Positions 1-8,976 are shown, counted from the stretch's first letter. The stretch: 64,000 nucleotides of DNA from Acidobacteriota bacterium (GCA_018268935.1 JAFDVS010000078.1:23462-87461); one strand, 5' to 3'. A program made the numbers and translations. Notes: a model not told the origin generated them from the sequence alone.

Positions 1-2
1 GT

Positions 3-65
3 TGGTCAGAGGAGTTGCGGAAACTGGGCTTGCTGGGCTTGACGGCTGTGAAAGCGTTGCCGTAA
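3..65 (+). CDS. possible 3' end of an unidentified gene (truncated by the window)
   Basis: One frame is open from the window edge to a TAA at 63-65 and would encode about 20 residues ending in LTAVKALP. The gap to the next gene is only 18 bp. A gene tail is plausible, but the fragment is too short to identify and the open frame could be chance. Confidence 0.3.
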   Translation, partial: WSEELRKLGLLGLTAVKALP

Positions 66-70
66 CGCGA

Positions 71-76
71 TACTAT
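71..76 (+). promoter_or_regulatory. possible -10 box, TACTAT, for a leaderless DUF1080 transcript
   Basis: TACTAT ends 7 nt before the ATG at 84. No good Shine-Dalgarno sequence lies between them. A GTGAAA at 48-53, 17 bp upstream, is a fair -35 (four of six positions). The spacing would place the transcription start at or next to the ATG. Confidence 0.3.
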
Positions 77-83
77 CGAAGCG

Positions 84-800
84 ATGAAACGACTACTGGT
101 TCTGGCGGCAGGAGCGCTGTTGATACTGGCCGGGCATCGCGCCTTCAGTGAGCCGGTGCCGCAGTGGCGGGACTTGTTCAATGGGAAGGACCTCACGGGT
201 TGGGTGAATGTGAACACCGACCCGGATACCTGGTACGTGCAGAACGGAGAGCTGATCTGCAAAGGGCAGCCGATCGGAGTGATGCGCAGCGACCGGCAAT
301 ACGAAAATTTTCTGCTCCACATTGAGTGGATGCATACGGAGCCGGGTGGGAACTCCGGCGTGTTTGCATGGAGCGATGCGAAGCCGAATCCGCGCACGCG
401 GCTGCCGAACGGAGTGGAGATCCAGATGCTGGAACTGGACTGGCCGAAGCTGCATATGCGTGATGGGGTGATGCCGCCGCTCGCTTATGTGCATGGCGAG
501 TTGTTTGGGGTGAACGGGGTGAAGACTATTCCCGACACACCTCGCGGGGAGAGGAGCGTGTCCATTGAGAACCGGGCCAAAGGGCGCGGGCAGTGGAACA
601 CGTACGATGTGGTGGCGATTGACGGGGTGATCAAGCTCTCGGTGAATGGGAAGTATGTGAACGGGATCAGCCGCTCGACGCAGAAGAAGGGGTATCTGTG
701 TCTGGAATCGGAAGGGGCCAAGATCCATTTCCGTAATATCAAGATTCTGGAGTTGCCGCCTGGCGTGACGTATCCGGACCAGGCGGCGCCGGAGCTGTAG
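84..800 (+). CDS. DUF1080 (3-keto-disaccharide hydrolase-type) exported protein
   Basis: The 238-residue product starts with a basic n-region and hydrophobic core (about residues 1-22) typical of a Sec signal peptide. The rest is one DUF1080 domain: the opening WRDLFNGKDLTGW block near residues 28-40, the GNSGVF block in the middle, and a closing beta-strand region near FRNIKI. DUF1080 domains adopt a concanavalin-like beta-sandwich and several act on 3-keto-glycosides. They are abundant in Acidobacteria and Planctomycetes. The exact substrate cannot be read from the sequence. The gene stands alone on its strand here. Confidence 0.85.
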   Translation: MKRLLVLAAGALLILAGHRAFSEPVPQWRDLFNGKDLTGWVNVNTDPDTWYVQNGELICKGQPIGVMRSDRQYENFLLHIEWMHTEPGGNSGVFAWSDAKPNPRTRLPNGVEIQMLELDWPKLHMRDGVMPPLAYVHGELFGVNGVKTIPDTPRGERSVSIENRAKGRGQWNTYDVVAIDGVIKLSVNGKYVNGISRSTQKKGYLCLESEGAKIHFRNIKILELPPGVTYPDQAAPEL

Positions 801-837
801 TTATTGAGGGGCGAAGCGCTGCACGCGCCAGTTTCTG

Positions 838-1113
838 GTGATGCAGATGCCCGAAGCCCAGGATCTGTGCCGGGAGATCGGATCAAGCCCGTCGCGCTTC
901 ATCCGGCTGTTTGCCAACTCGTCGGGAATTTCCCCAGCAGGTTATTACAACCGCCTGTTGCTTCAGAAAGCGAGCGCTATGCTGTCGGCGGGGTGTAGCA
1001 ACAAAGAAGTGGCCTTCGCGCTGGGGTTCCGGAACGATAGCCACTTCTGCGTATTCTTCCGCAAGTGGAGCGGGTTGACACCCGGAGGCTTCAAGATCAG
1101 TGTGAACGGCTAA
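838..1113 (+). CDS. stand-alone AraC-type helix-turn-helix domain, probably truncated
   Basis: The 91 residues match only the C-terminal DNA-binding domain of AraC/XylS regulators. Both helix-turn-helix units are present, including the conserved NKEVAFALGFRNDSHFCVFFRKW segment in the second (about residues 57-79) and the closing GLTPGGFK. The usual N-terminal sensing domain is absent. An in-frame TGA at 805-807 stops upstream extension, and possible starts are GTG 838, ATG 841 and ATG 847. The stop overlaps that of convergent cysK by 4 bp (CTAA at 1110-1113). It could be a remnant of a full regulator or a small regulator in its own right. Confidence 0.6.
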   Translation: MMQMPEAQDLCREIGSSPSRFIRLFANSSGISPAGYYNRLLLQKASAMLSAGCSNKEVAFALGFRNDSHFCVFFRKWSGLTPGGFKISVNG

Positions 1114-2063
1114 TCGAACATTCCCTCATAGAGCGGGGAACTGAGATACCGCTCGCCGGAGTCGGGGAGGATGGTGACGATTGTCTTGCCGTGAAACTCA
1201 GGCTGCTTGGCGATGCGGACAGCGGCGGCTACGGCAGCGCCGCAAGAGATTCCGCATAGGATCCCTTCTTCCCGGCCCAGGCGGCGGGCCATGTCAATCG
1301 ACTCTTCGTTGGTGACCTGCTCGACGCGATCCACCATGGTGAGATCCAGAGTGTCCGGGATGAAGCCTGCGCCGATCCCTTGGATCTTGTGCGGGCCGGG
1401 CTTCGGTGTCTCACCGTTACGGGTTTGCGTGATTACTGGGCTGGCCGCAGGTTCCACGCCGATGGAGACAATCTGCTTGCCACGTTCGAGTTTGAAATAA
1501 CGCGAGACGCCCGTGATCGTGCCGCCGGTGCCGATGCCGGAGACGAACACATCCATGCCGCCATCGGTGTCTTCCCAAATTTCGGGGCCAGTGGTCTTCA
1601 CGTGAATTTCAGGATTGGCCGGGTTCTTGAATTGCTGCAGCAACACGTAGCGGGAGGGATCGGACGCGAGGATCTGTTCGGCTCGCGAGATGGCCCCGCG
1701 CATGCCTTCGCTGCCGGGGGTGAGCACGAGGTTCGCGCCAAGCGCCTTGAGGACCTTGCGCCGCTCCAGAGACATCGTTTCGGGCATGGTGAGGGTGATG
1801 GAATAACCGCGCGCGGCGGCGACGAAAGCGAGTGCGATCCCGGTGTTGCCGCTGGTGGGCTCAATGATCTCTTTGCCGGCTTTGAGCGTGCCGCGTTTTT
1901 CGGCGTCCCAGATCATGGACGCACCGATACGGCATTTTACGGAATAGGCTGGATTGCGTCCTTCGATCTTCGCCAGAACGGTGGCCGGCGCACCATCGGT
2001 CACGCGATTCAATTTCACCAGGGGCGTCCGCCCGATGCTCAAAGAGTTGTCGTTAAATATCAC
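1110..2063 (-). CDS. cysK: cysteine synthase A (O-acetylserine sulfhydrylase)
   Basis: This PLP enzyme makes cysteine from O-acetylserine and sulfide in the cytoplasm. The 317 residues align along their whole length with enteric-type CysK. The PLP lysine is K43 in NPAYSVKCRIG, followed by the substrate loop EPTSGNTGIAL, the phosphate-binding GIGTGGTITGVSRY and HKIQGIGAGFIP. The start is GTG at 2063, with GAGGAG at 2071-2076 eight bases upstream. The Rrf2-type regulator gene lies 16 bp upstream on the same strand, so the two are probably one transcript. Confidence 0.95.
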   Translation of the reverse strand: MIFNDNSLSIGRTPLVKLNRVTDGAPATVLAKIEGRNPAYSVKCRIGASMIWDAEKRGTLKAGKEIIEPTSGNTGIALAFVAAARGYSITLTMPETMSLERRKVLKALGANLVLTPGSEGMRGAISRAEQILASDPSRYVLLQQFKNPANPEIHVKTTGPEIWEDTDGGMDVFVSGIGTGGTITGVSRYFKLERGKQIVSIGVEPAASPVITQTRNGETPKPGPHKIQGIGAGFIPDTLDLTMVDRVEQVTNEESIDMARRLGREEGILCGISCGAAVAAAVRIAKQPEFHGKTIVTILPDSGERYLSSPLYEGMFD

Positions 2064-2079
2064 GGCTCATGCTCCTCTT

Positions 2080-2502
2080 TTATATGTCCCAGTTCGGAAT
2101 GTACTTGGATTGCCGTTCCTGCCAGTTGCGCCGCAGATCGCCGAAGCTGGTCTGATCGACGACGGAGGACACGGCATCGTCCACGCGGGACCACATATCC
2201 GAAAACGGGTTGTTATTCTTACGTTTTTCGGCGGAACGGGCTTTGGCGCCGTCCACGAAACGGATGACCTCGCCCACGACGATCGTGTCGGCGGGCCGCG
2301 AAAGAAGATAACCGCCTTCGGCCCCGCGGCGCGATTCCACGAAACCGCCTTGCTTCAGCGAGGCGAGGATGAGTTCCAGGAACTTCTGCGGGATGTTTTG
2401 CCGTTTGGCAATATCAGCGATCCGCACGGGTTCACCCGGTGGCTGCGTGGCCAGATCAAGAATCGCGGAAAGAGCGTACTCCGCTTTGACGGAAATGTAC
2501 AT
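2080..2502 (-). CDS. Rrf2-family transcriptional regulator (CymR-like candidate)
   Basis: The 140-residue protein has the Rrf2 winged-helix pattern: the opening YISVKAEYALSAILDLA, the recognition region IADIAKRQNIPQKFLELIL and the wing GGFVESRRGAEGGYLLSRP. It has no cysteine, so it cannot ligate an Fe-S cluster the way IscR or NsrR do. It lies just upstream of cysK on the same strand. In Bacillus subtilis the cluster-less Rrf2 protein CymR uses CysK itself as co-repressor for sulfur genes. Assigning that role here is inference from family and gene order. Confidence 0.85.
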   Translation of the reverse strand: MYISVKAEYALSAILDLATQPPGEPVRIADIAKRQNIPQKFLELILASLKQGGFVESRRGAEGGYLLSRPADTIVVGEVIRFVDGAKARSAEKRKNNNPFSDMWSRVDDAVSSVVDQTSFGDLRRNWQERQSKYIPNWDI

Positions 2503-2539
2503 GCGGCTATCAGGTTCTACCGTAACACGAAGGCAAACG

Positions 2540-3142
2540 ATGAGGCGCGATCCACGCTACAATTCCCTGGTGGAACGCGATCCCAAGGAAGTCACGCAGT
2601 TACTGGAACGGTGGTCCGGGGGCGATCGGGATGCTCTCGACCAATTGACTCCACTCATCTACAACGAGCTGAAACGCGTCGCGCGGCGGCAGATGATGCG
2701 GGAACGCGCCGACCACACACTGGAGAGCACGGCGCTTGTTCATGAGGCCTACCTGCGGCTGATCGACCAGAAGGGGACAAAGTGGCAGAGCAGGGCGCAT
2801 TTCTTCGCGGTGGCATCGGAGATGGCTCGGCGCATCCTGGTGGATTACGCGAAGGCGCGGAATGCGAAGAAGCGAGGTGGCCCGAAAGTTTCGCTGGAGG
2901 ACTCACCGGAGCCTTCCATCGATCTCGATGCGGATGTGATTGCGGTGAACGATGCGCTGGATGAACTGGCTAAACTCGATTCGCGGCAGGCAAAGATCGT
3001 GGAACTGCGGTATTTCGGGGGGCTGACGATTGAGGAGACTGCGGAAGTGTTGGGCGTTTCCACACCCACGGTGAAGAGAGACTGGCTGGTGGCGCGGGCG
3101 TTTCTGCAACGGGCATTGGGGCAGAGCGCGGCGCCTGAATAG
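2540..3142 (+). CDS. ECF-type RNA polymerase sigma factor
   Basis: The 200-residue product carries region 2 (residues about 15-85) and region 4, with the signature ELRYFGGLTIEETAEVLGVS and a recognition helix ending TPTVKRDW. It belongs to the same subtype as the sigma factor ending at 14297, which shares the ELRYFGGLT and KRDW motifs. The start at ATG 2540 is supported by GAAGG around 2529-2533. The frame is open further upstream but would overlap the divergent Rrf2 gene. No anti-sigma gene is adjacent. A GC-rich hairpin follows the stop. Confidence 0.88.
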   Translation: MRRDPRYNSLVERDPKEVTQLLERWSGGDRDALDQLTPLIYNELKRVARRQMMRERADHTLESTALVHEAYLRLIDQKGTKWQSRAHFFAVASEMARRILVDYAKARNAKKRGGPKVSLEDSPEPSIDLDADVIAVNDALDELAKLDSRQAKIVELRYFGGLTIEETAEVLGVSTPTVKRDWLVARAFLQRALGQSAAPE

Positions 3143-3150
3143 AAACGGCA

Positions 3151-3185
3151 AACCCGCGGCGACTCAGGGTAGTGCGCCGCGGGTT
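3151..3185. terminator. GC-rich hairpin between convergent genes
   Basis: An 11-bp perfect stem pairs 3151-3161 (AACCCGCGGCG) with 3175-3185 (CGCCGCGGGTT) across a 13-nt loop. It sits in the 63-bp gap between the convergent sigma-factor and ankyrin-protein stops. There is no strong T-run, so this is a likely bidirectional terminator rather than a textbook one. Confidence 0.55.
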
Positions 3186-3205
3186 CACTCGCAAAAGCCC
3201 GAGCT

Positions 3206-5224
3206 TTATTCCACCTGGAAAGTGCGGCCGGTAGGCTTTGCTTTAAGATGAGCAACTCGCTCGGGAACCGAAGACACCGCGCTGGGCATCAGCACGATGG
3301 CTGCCCAACTGGTTGCCGCGGCGCTGACCCACTGGTCGCGTCCGTGCGGGAATCCGGTGTCCACTAAAGGTTGGAACGGGAAGGCGCGCGTAGCCACGTG
3401 CCAGGTTCCATCCTCCAATTGTGTTTTTCTCAGGTATTGAATGCCCTTGCGGAGGGCCAGCGTGTCCGCTCTTTCACCCATGGCTTCACGCATGGCGTAG
3501 ATGGCGCGGGCAGTGGCGAAGGCATCGCTCGCGAGAGTGGGAAGCTGGGACCAGCCGCCGTCCGTGCGCTGCTTGGCTCGCAGCTGGCGGGCCGCTTCTT
3601 CCACATCGGCGGCGGGCATCGCGGCCCAACGCAGACCGAGTAGACGCGAGGTGTAGTCTTCGGAAGTGACCGGGACGGCGACGCGCAGCCAGCGGCCTGC
3701 CTTGGCAATGCGAGCCTCAAACTCAGCTTTACGTCCGGGAATCGGATAAAGACGCATGGCGCGGATGGCGAGCGCGGTGGCCTGGATGTCGCCGTTCTCC
3801 AGTGGCCCACGCGGCGACCAGCCAACCCAGCGGCCGTCGGCCAGTTGCTTGGAGGCAATGCTGTGGACGACGGCCGCGGTGAGATCGTCTGCCGGCTTGG
3901 CCTGGGCGGCGAACGCATCCAGAATGTAGCCGGCGGAAACGGGAAGATCGGGAACCACATCGCTACCTTCCATCAGAATGCCTGCCGCAGGCTTGATGGT
4001 GGCGAAGACCATGTTCATGAGTTTCTTTTCCTGCTCAGTATTGATGGCAATGCCGGCGCGGCGGGCCGCGGCGAGTGCCGTGAGCGGCAACGTGTGGTTG
4101 TGGCACGTGGCGCAGCCGGTGTTCTTGAATGACTTTTCGCCGCTATCGGTGAGTGTGGCCAGAGTCTTTTCGACGGGAATTTCGGTGGTGGCAGGCTTTG
4201 GTGCAGTCGTGGCGGATGCTTCCTGTTGCGGGGCGCCTGCCTTGCGCAGCATTTTGGCGACTACGGTATCGCCACGGCGGAGTGCCCAATCAAGGGCGGA
4301 CTCACCGGCGTTGTTGCGGGCCTTGGCATCGGCGCCTGTCTGCAGCAGATAGGAGACCAGCGCCGGATTGAGGCGATCAGAGTAGGCTGCCCACATCAGC
4401 GGGGTTCCGCCGTGGGCATCGGTTACATTGACGTCGGCGCCCGCCGCGATCAGCATTCTGGTGATGGCCAGATCTCCGCGGATGGCCGCCATGCTGAGGA
4501 TAGGCATCTTCTGCATGGCAACGCCGCCTTTGTGAGATGCGCCGTTGTCCAGCAGGAGGCGGACGATTTCGCGCCGGCCGTACAGGGTGGCTTCAGAAAG
4601 TGCCGTGATGTTGTTGGCGCCGGCAGCGTTGACATCGGCCCCGGCTTTGATCAGAAGACGAATGGATTCGAGATCACCGGCACGCGCGGCGTCGACGATG
4701 GGCGTGGCTTTTCCACCGCCCGTGAATAGGGGAGGCATCGGATCGAGCCGATCGGCAGCGTCGTGTTTGGCTCCCTTCTCCAGCAGCATTTTCACAGTCG
4801 CGGCGTTGCCGGAGGACGTGGCTGCGACGTGAAGTGCAGTGCGGCCGGTAGGAGACGTAGCGTTCACATCGGCACCTGCGTCGATGAGCATTTTGGCTTT
4901 GATGGGATCGCCGGCGGCCCAGACGAGGGCTGTGGATCCCATGGGATTCTTTGCATCGGCATTGGCGCCTGCGTCGAGCAGCGCGCGCATGGTTTCGGGG
5001 CCGGCGTAGAGCACGGCGTTCATGGGCGCGGGAGTGCCGGAGTCGTCGGCGGAGTTAGGATCTGCGCCATCGGCGAGCAGGGCTTTGAGCCGCGCGGAGT
5101 CACCGGCTTTGATTGCCTGCTGGAGCGCGGCGTTCTTGTTGTTGACAGGCTGGGTGGTGGGAGCTGCCCACATGCTGACGACCAGCGCGACCGTGAACCA
5201 TCGAAGAGGATATGTTCTGTTCAT
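3206..5224 (-). CDS. exported ankyrin-repeat / heme-c motif / alpha-toroid fusion protein
   Basis: The 672-residue protein starts with a signal-like segment (MNRTYPLRWFTVALVVSMWA). About residues 35-330 hold ankyrin repeats with recurrent LLxAGADVNA and GxTALHxAA patterns. A single c-type heme motif follows, C371-A-T-C-H375. The C-terminal 250 residues contain repeated DGRW, DGGW and DGTW elements typical of squalene-cyclase/prenyltransferase alpha-alpha toroids. The start at 5224 has a purine-rich GAGGGAAAG about 8 bases upstream; a longer reading to 5263 is unlikely. Ankyrins suggest partner binding and the heme site suggests a periplasmic redox or scaffolding role. No catalytic cyclase DxDD motif is visible. 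Confidence 0.8.
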   Translation of the reverse strand: MNRTYPLRWFTVALVVSMWAAPTTQPVNNKNAALQQAIKAGDSARLKALLADGADPNSADDSGTPAPMNAVLYAGPETMRALLDAGANADAKNPMGSTALVWAAGDPIKAKMLIDAGADVNATSPTGRTALHVAATSSGNAATVKMLLEKGAKHDAADRLDPMPPLFTGGGKATPIVDAARAGDLESIRLLIKAGADVNAAGANNITALSEATLYGRREIVRLLLDNGASHKGGVAMQKMPILSMAAIRGDLAITRMLIAAGADVNVTDAHGGTPLMWAAYSDRLNPALVSYLLQTGADAKARNNAGESALDWALRRGDTVVAKMLRKAGAPQQEASATTAPKPATTEIPVEKTLATLTDSGEKSFKNTGCATCHNHTLPLTALAAARRAGIAINTEQEKKLMNMVFATIKPAAGILMEGSDVVPDLPVSAGYILDAFAAQAKPADDLTAAVVHSIASKQLADGRWVGWSPRGPLENGDIQATALAIRAMRLYPIPGRKAEFEARIAKAGRWLRVAVPVTSEDYTSRLLGLRWAAMPAADVEEAARQLRAKQRTDGGWSQLPTLASDAFATARAIYAMREAMGERADTLALRKGIQYLRKTQLEDGTWHVATRAFPFQPLVDTGFPHGRDQWVSAAATSWAAIVLMPSAVSSVPERVAHLKAKPTGRTFQVE

Positions 5225-5277
5225 GTTTATTTCTTTCCCTCTGAGGATGTACGCGAAACACATTTCAGGCAGGGATC

Positions 5278-6687
5278 ATGTACTGTCAAGAAATGCCTCT
5301 TTGGCGGATTGCAGTTTTTCCCTATTTCTTCGCTTTGTGCGTTGCTGCCCAGGTGTCTCCTTTGGACCGGTACGTGGCCCGCAAGGATGCCGTCTATGGA
5401 TGGAAACTGGCGCACACCATTCCGGGGCAGGGCTATCGGGCCCATGTGCTGGAGCTGACATCGCAGACTTGGCGATCGGAGAAGGAAGTGGATCGGCCGG
5501 TGTGGAAGCACTGGCTGACGATTGTGCGGCCGGACAGTGTGACGACAGACAAGGCGCTGCTTTTCATTGGGAGCGGGAGTAACGAAAACCCGGCGCCGCA
5601 AAAGGCGCAGGAGCGATCGGTGCGCATGGCTCTGGAAACGAACTCTGTTGTGGCTGACTTAGGGATGGTGCCGAATCAACCACTGCGGTTTACTGATTCG
5701 CCGGATCGCGCGAGAGTGGAGGACGACATCATTGCCTATACGCGGGTGAAGCACTTCGTGACGAAGGATGACACTTGGCTGGTGCGGCTCGCGATGGTGA
5801 AGAGCGGCGTGCGGGCCATGGATGCCATTCAGGAGTTTCTGCAATCGAGCGACGGAGGGAAAGTGAAAGTGAACCAGTTTGTGGTCGCGGGCGCATCGAA
5901 GCGAGGTTGGACCACCTGGCTGGTGGGGGAAGTGGACCGCCGTGTGGTGGCGATTATGCCGATGGTGATCGACGCTCTGAACAGCGAGGCCATTACGAAG
6001 CACCATTTCGAAGCCCTAGGCTTCTTCTCGCCATCTTTGAAAGACTACGTGGAGCACGGGCTGTTTCCCCATAAGATCGGCACGCCAGAGTATCGCGCGG
6101 TGCTGAAGGTGGAGGACCCGTATGAACACCGGCAGCGCCCACAGATGCGCTTGCCAAAGTTCCTGATCAACGCTTCCGGGGATGAGTTTTTTCTGCCGGA
6201 CAATTCGCAGTTTTACTATCACGATCTGCCGGAGGAAAAGCACCTGCGCTATGTGCCGAACGCGAAGCACAACCTGCAGGGATCCGATGCGGTGGACAGC
6301 ATGCTGGCGTTCTATCAGGCGATTCTGAGCGGGACGCCGCGGCCCCGGTTCACCTGGAAAAAAACGGCGGCGGGGGAGATTGTTCTGGAGTTCGTGGACC
6401 GGCCGGCGGAGATGAATCTGTGGAAGGCGACGAACCCTGATGCGAGGGATTTTCGGCTCGACGTGATCGGGAAGGCGTATCGGGCGACGGCGCTGACTGT
6501 TCCCGATGCAAACCGGCTGGAGATCCATGTGGCGAAGCCGGCAAAGGGATACACGGCGTTTTTCGTGGAACTAACCTACCCGGGGCCTGGCAGCATCCCC
6601 TTCAAGTTCACAACCGAGATTGCAATTACACCGGACGTGTTGCCGCACCGGTTCGAGGAAGCGGCAACAAAGTATCCGCGGCGCTGA
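5278..6687 (+). CDS. PhoPQ-activated pathogenicity-related protein-like hydrolase
   Basis: The product (469 residues, or 464 from the second ATG at 5293) has a signal peptide around MPLWRIAVFPYFFALCVAAQ and matches the PhoPQ-related (PqaA) alpha/beta-hydrolase family. A nucleophile motif GASKRGWTTWL is present, followed by VIMPMVID-like strands, an Asp loop in ASGDEFF and a His in NAKHNL, which make a plausible Ser-Asp-His triad. The substrate is unknown for most members. Neither start has a well-spaced Shine-Dalgarno; AGGG at 5271 is too close to 5278. The stop is 3 bp from that of convergent rnr. Confidence 0.82.
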   Translation: MYCQEMPLWRIAVFPYFFALCVAAQVSPLDRYVARKDAVYGWKLAHTIPGQGYRAHVLELTSQTWRSEKEVDRPVWKHWLTIVRPDSVTTDKALLFIGSGSNENPAPQKAQERSVRMALETNSVVADLGMVPNQPLRFTDSPDRARVEDDIIAYTRVKHFVTKDDTWLVRLAMVKSGVRAMDAIQEFLQSSDGGKVKVNQFVVAGASKRGWTTWLVGEVDRRVVAIMPMVIDALNSEAITKHHFEALGFFSPSLKDYVEHGLFPHKIGTPEYRAVLKVEDPYEHRQRPQMRLPKFLINASGDEFFLPDNSQFYYHDLPEEKHLRYVPNAKHNLQGSDAVDSMLAFYQAILSGTPRPRFTWKKTAAGEIVLEFVDRPAEMNLWKATNPDARDFRLDVIGKAYRATALTVPDANRLEIHVAKPAKGYTAFFVELTYPGPGSIPFKFTTEIAITPDVLPHRFEEAATKYPRR

Positions 6688-6690
6688 GGC

Positions 6691-8976
6691 CTACTTTTTC
6701 TTCTTCTTTTTGGGTGAAGGCTCGAAGAGGGAGAACTGGAGTCGTTTTTCAACCGCGTCGACGCGATCGAGACACGCTTGCACGCGGTCCCCGATAGAGA
6801 ACAGCCGCTTGTTCCGTTCCCCGACAATCTTGCGAGTGGTTTCGTGATAGCGGTAGCGATCACCAGGGAGTGTTTCGATAGGGACTAGCCCTTCAACGAA
6901 AAGTTCCTCGAGTTCGACGAAGAAGCCATATTTCGCCGTTTGGATAATAAGAGCCCGGAAGGTCTCTCCCACGCGATCGATCATGAACTTGAGTTTCTTC
7001 CACTCGACCAGTTCGCGTTCCGCTTCCGCGGCACGGCGCTCCGTGAACGAGCAATCGGAGGCGATGGTGTGGAGCGCGCCGTCGTCAAGCGGTGGTTGAC
7101 GGCTATCGAGCCATGCTCCGAGGATTCGGTGTACGACAAGATCCGGGTAGCGGCGAATAGGCGATGTGAAGTGCGTGTAAGTCTGCGAAGCGAGGGCGAA
7201 GTGACCAACATTCGCTTCGCTGTAGCGCGCCTGGCGCAGGCTACGGAGCATGAGATAGCTGAGGATGCGCTCTTCGGGTTTCCCTTCGATCTTCGCCACC
7301 AGGCGTTGATATTGACGCGAGGTGAGCTGTAGTTTTTTGTCGTCGACCATGACGATGTCACGGTTGATCTTGCGTCCATCGCGTTTACGGTCAACGACGT
7401 GGTAGCGCTTGGCGGGGATCGCTCCTACGCCAAGGGAATAGCCGAAGTGGGCGGCGATCTCTTCGAAGTCGGCGACTCGCTTCGCGTCGGGCTGTTCGTG
7501 GATGCGATACATACCCGGCCAGCCCAGCGATTCAATGTGTCCGGCGACGGCCTCGTTAGCGGCGAGCATGAACTCTTCAATCAGTCGATGGGCGATGTTG
7601 CGGGGAGCACGGCGGACGCCGACCATCTCGCCGAACTCGTCGAATTCGATGAGCGGCTCAGGGAGGTCGAAATCGATGGAGCCGCGCTTCTGGCGCTTGC
7701 GGTTGAGGATGAGGGCGAGTTCCTGCATCAGCTCGAAGCGATGAACCAACGGGGCGTAACGTTCGCGCATTTCGACGTCGCCTTCCAGCAACCGGTGGAC
7801 GTTGGTATAAGTCATGCGCTCAACGCTGCGAATGACTCCCCGCACCAGTTCCTGCCGCACGATGTCGCCGGCGTGATCGATTTCGAGCAACGCGCTCATT
7901 ACCAGGCGATCTTCCTTGGGGCGGAGGGAGCAGATGTTGGTGGAAAGCTCGATGGGGAGCATGGGCACGGCGCGGTCCGGGAAGTAAACGCTTGTGCCGC
8001 GGATGAGTGCTTCCTTGTCAATGGGGCTTCCGGGTTTGACGTAATGGCTGACGTCCGCGATGTGGACCTGCAGGGCGAAGTTGCCGTTGGGGAGGCGTTC
8101 CACCCAGACCGCGTCGTCGAAGTCGCGTGCAGTTTCGCCGTCTATGGTGACGATATCCAAGGACCGGAAGTCCTGCCGGCCCAGCCAATCGCTGTCGGCC
8201 AGCGCCGTCGGTGTTTGCCTGGCCTGCGCCGTCACATCCTCCGGGAAGCGGTGGGGGATGTGATGCTTGCGGATCATCACTTCCACGTCAACACCGAAGT
8301 CATCTTCGTGGCCGAGAACCTCGACAACCCGGCCGACGGCCCAATCGTTGCCTTCCGGGAACTCGAGAATCTCCGCATGCACGATCAGCCCGTCGAGGTC
8401 TTCAGGACCGTTGACTTCAATCGCCTTCACGCCGACGCGATCCTCGTTGACGGTGCGAGGGGGAATTTCCAGGCCGTCGGGGATGTGGATCCACTGGCGG
8501 ATACGGTCGTCATGAGGGATGACGAAGCAGCCATTGCGACGGATGCGAAACTTGCCGACGATGTCGTTGTGAGCGCGCTTGAGGATCTTTACGATCTCTG
8601 CTTCGGCTTTTCCCAATGCACCGCGATGAGCGATACGGACCAGGACACGATCCCCGTGCATAGCCTTCTCCACTTCGCCGGGAGGAAGAAAGAGATCGCC
8701 GTTGATGCCTTCGATGGGGGGATCCATAACCACGAAACCGTAGCCGTCTCGATGCGCGATGACACGGCCGACGGCATATTCGCGGTTGGAGCGAGTGACC
8801 ACATACTGGCCGGAGCGAGGCTCAACAAGTTCCCCCTTCTGCTGTAGCCGGAAGAGGATTTTCTCCAGTTCGTCACGGGCTTCGCCCTTCGCACCCAACT
8901 CGCGTACCAACTGTTTGAAGTTCGCGCGCGCATGCGGCAAACGGGCGATGTGCTGTAAGACTTCCGTATCGTTCAA
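6691..8976 (-). CDS. rnr: ribonuclease R (3'-5' exoribonuclease)
   Basis: RNase R degrades structured RNA from the 3' end and takes part in mRNA and rRNA turnover. The 761 residues show the expected order: an N-terminal winged helix (about 1-60), two cold-shock domains (about 65-230), the RNB catalytic domain with the metal-binding RDFDDAV at 284-290, an S1 domain (about 660-740) and a basic tail of six lysines. The start is TTG at 8976 with GAGG five bases upstream. The lysine tail is encoded by an A-rich run that could be prone to slippage. A divergent gene starts 32 bp away. Confidence 0.94.
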   Translation of the reverse strand: MNDTEVLQHIARLPHARANFKQLVRELGAKGEARDELEKILFRLQQKGELVEPRSGQYVVTRSNREYAVGRVIAHRDGYGFVVMDPPIEGINGDLFLPPGEVEKAMHGDRVLVRIAHRGALGKAEAEIVKILKRAHNDIVGKFRIRRNGCFVIPHDDRIRQWIHIPDGLEIPPRTVNEDRVGVKAIEVNGPEDLDGLIVHAEILEFPEGNDWAVGRVVEVLGHEDDFGVDVEVMIRKHHIPHRFPEDVTAQARQTPTALADSDWLGRQDFRSLDIVTIDGETARDFDDAVWVERLPNGNFALQVHIADVSHYVKPGSPIDKEALIRGTSVYFPDRAVPMLPIELSTNICSLRPKEDRLVMSALLEIDHAGDIVRQELVRGVIRSVERMTYTNVHRLLEGDVEMRERYAPLVHRFELMQELALILNRKRQKRGSIDFDLPEPLIEFDEFGEMVGVRRAPRNIAHRLIEEFMLAANEAVAGHIESLGWPGMYRIHEQPDAKRVADFEEIAAHFGYSLGVGAIPAKRYHVVDRKRDGRKINRDIVMVDDKKLQLTSRQYQRLVAKIEGKPEERILSYLMLRSLRQARYSEANVGHFALASQTYTHFTSPIRRYPDLVVHRILGAWLDSRQPPLDDGALHTIASDCSFTERRAAEAERELVEWKKLKFMIDRVGETFRALIIQTAKYGFFVELEELFVEGLVPIETLPGDRYRYHETTRKIVGERNKRLFSIGDRVQACLDRVDAVEKRLQFSLFEPSPKKKKKK

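Noticed and set aside
7399..8847. Long open frame on the plus strand opposite rnr
   Set aside because: It lies fully antisense to a well-supported RNase R gene and its translation has no family features. GC-rich shadow frame.
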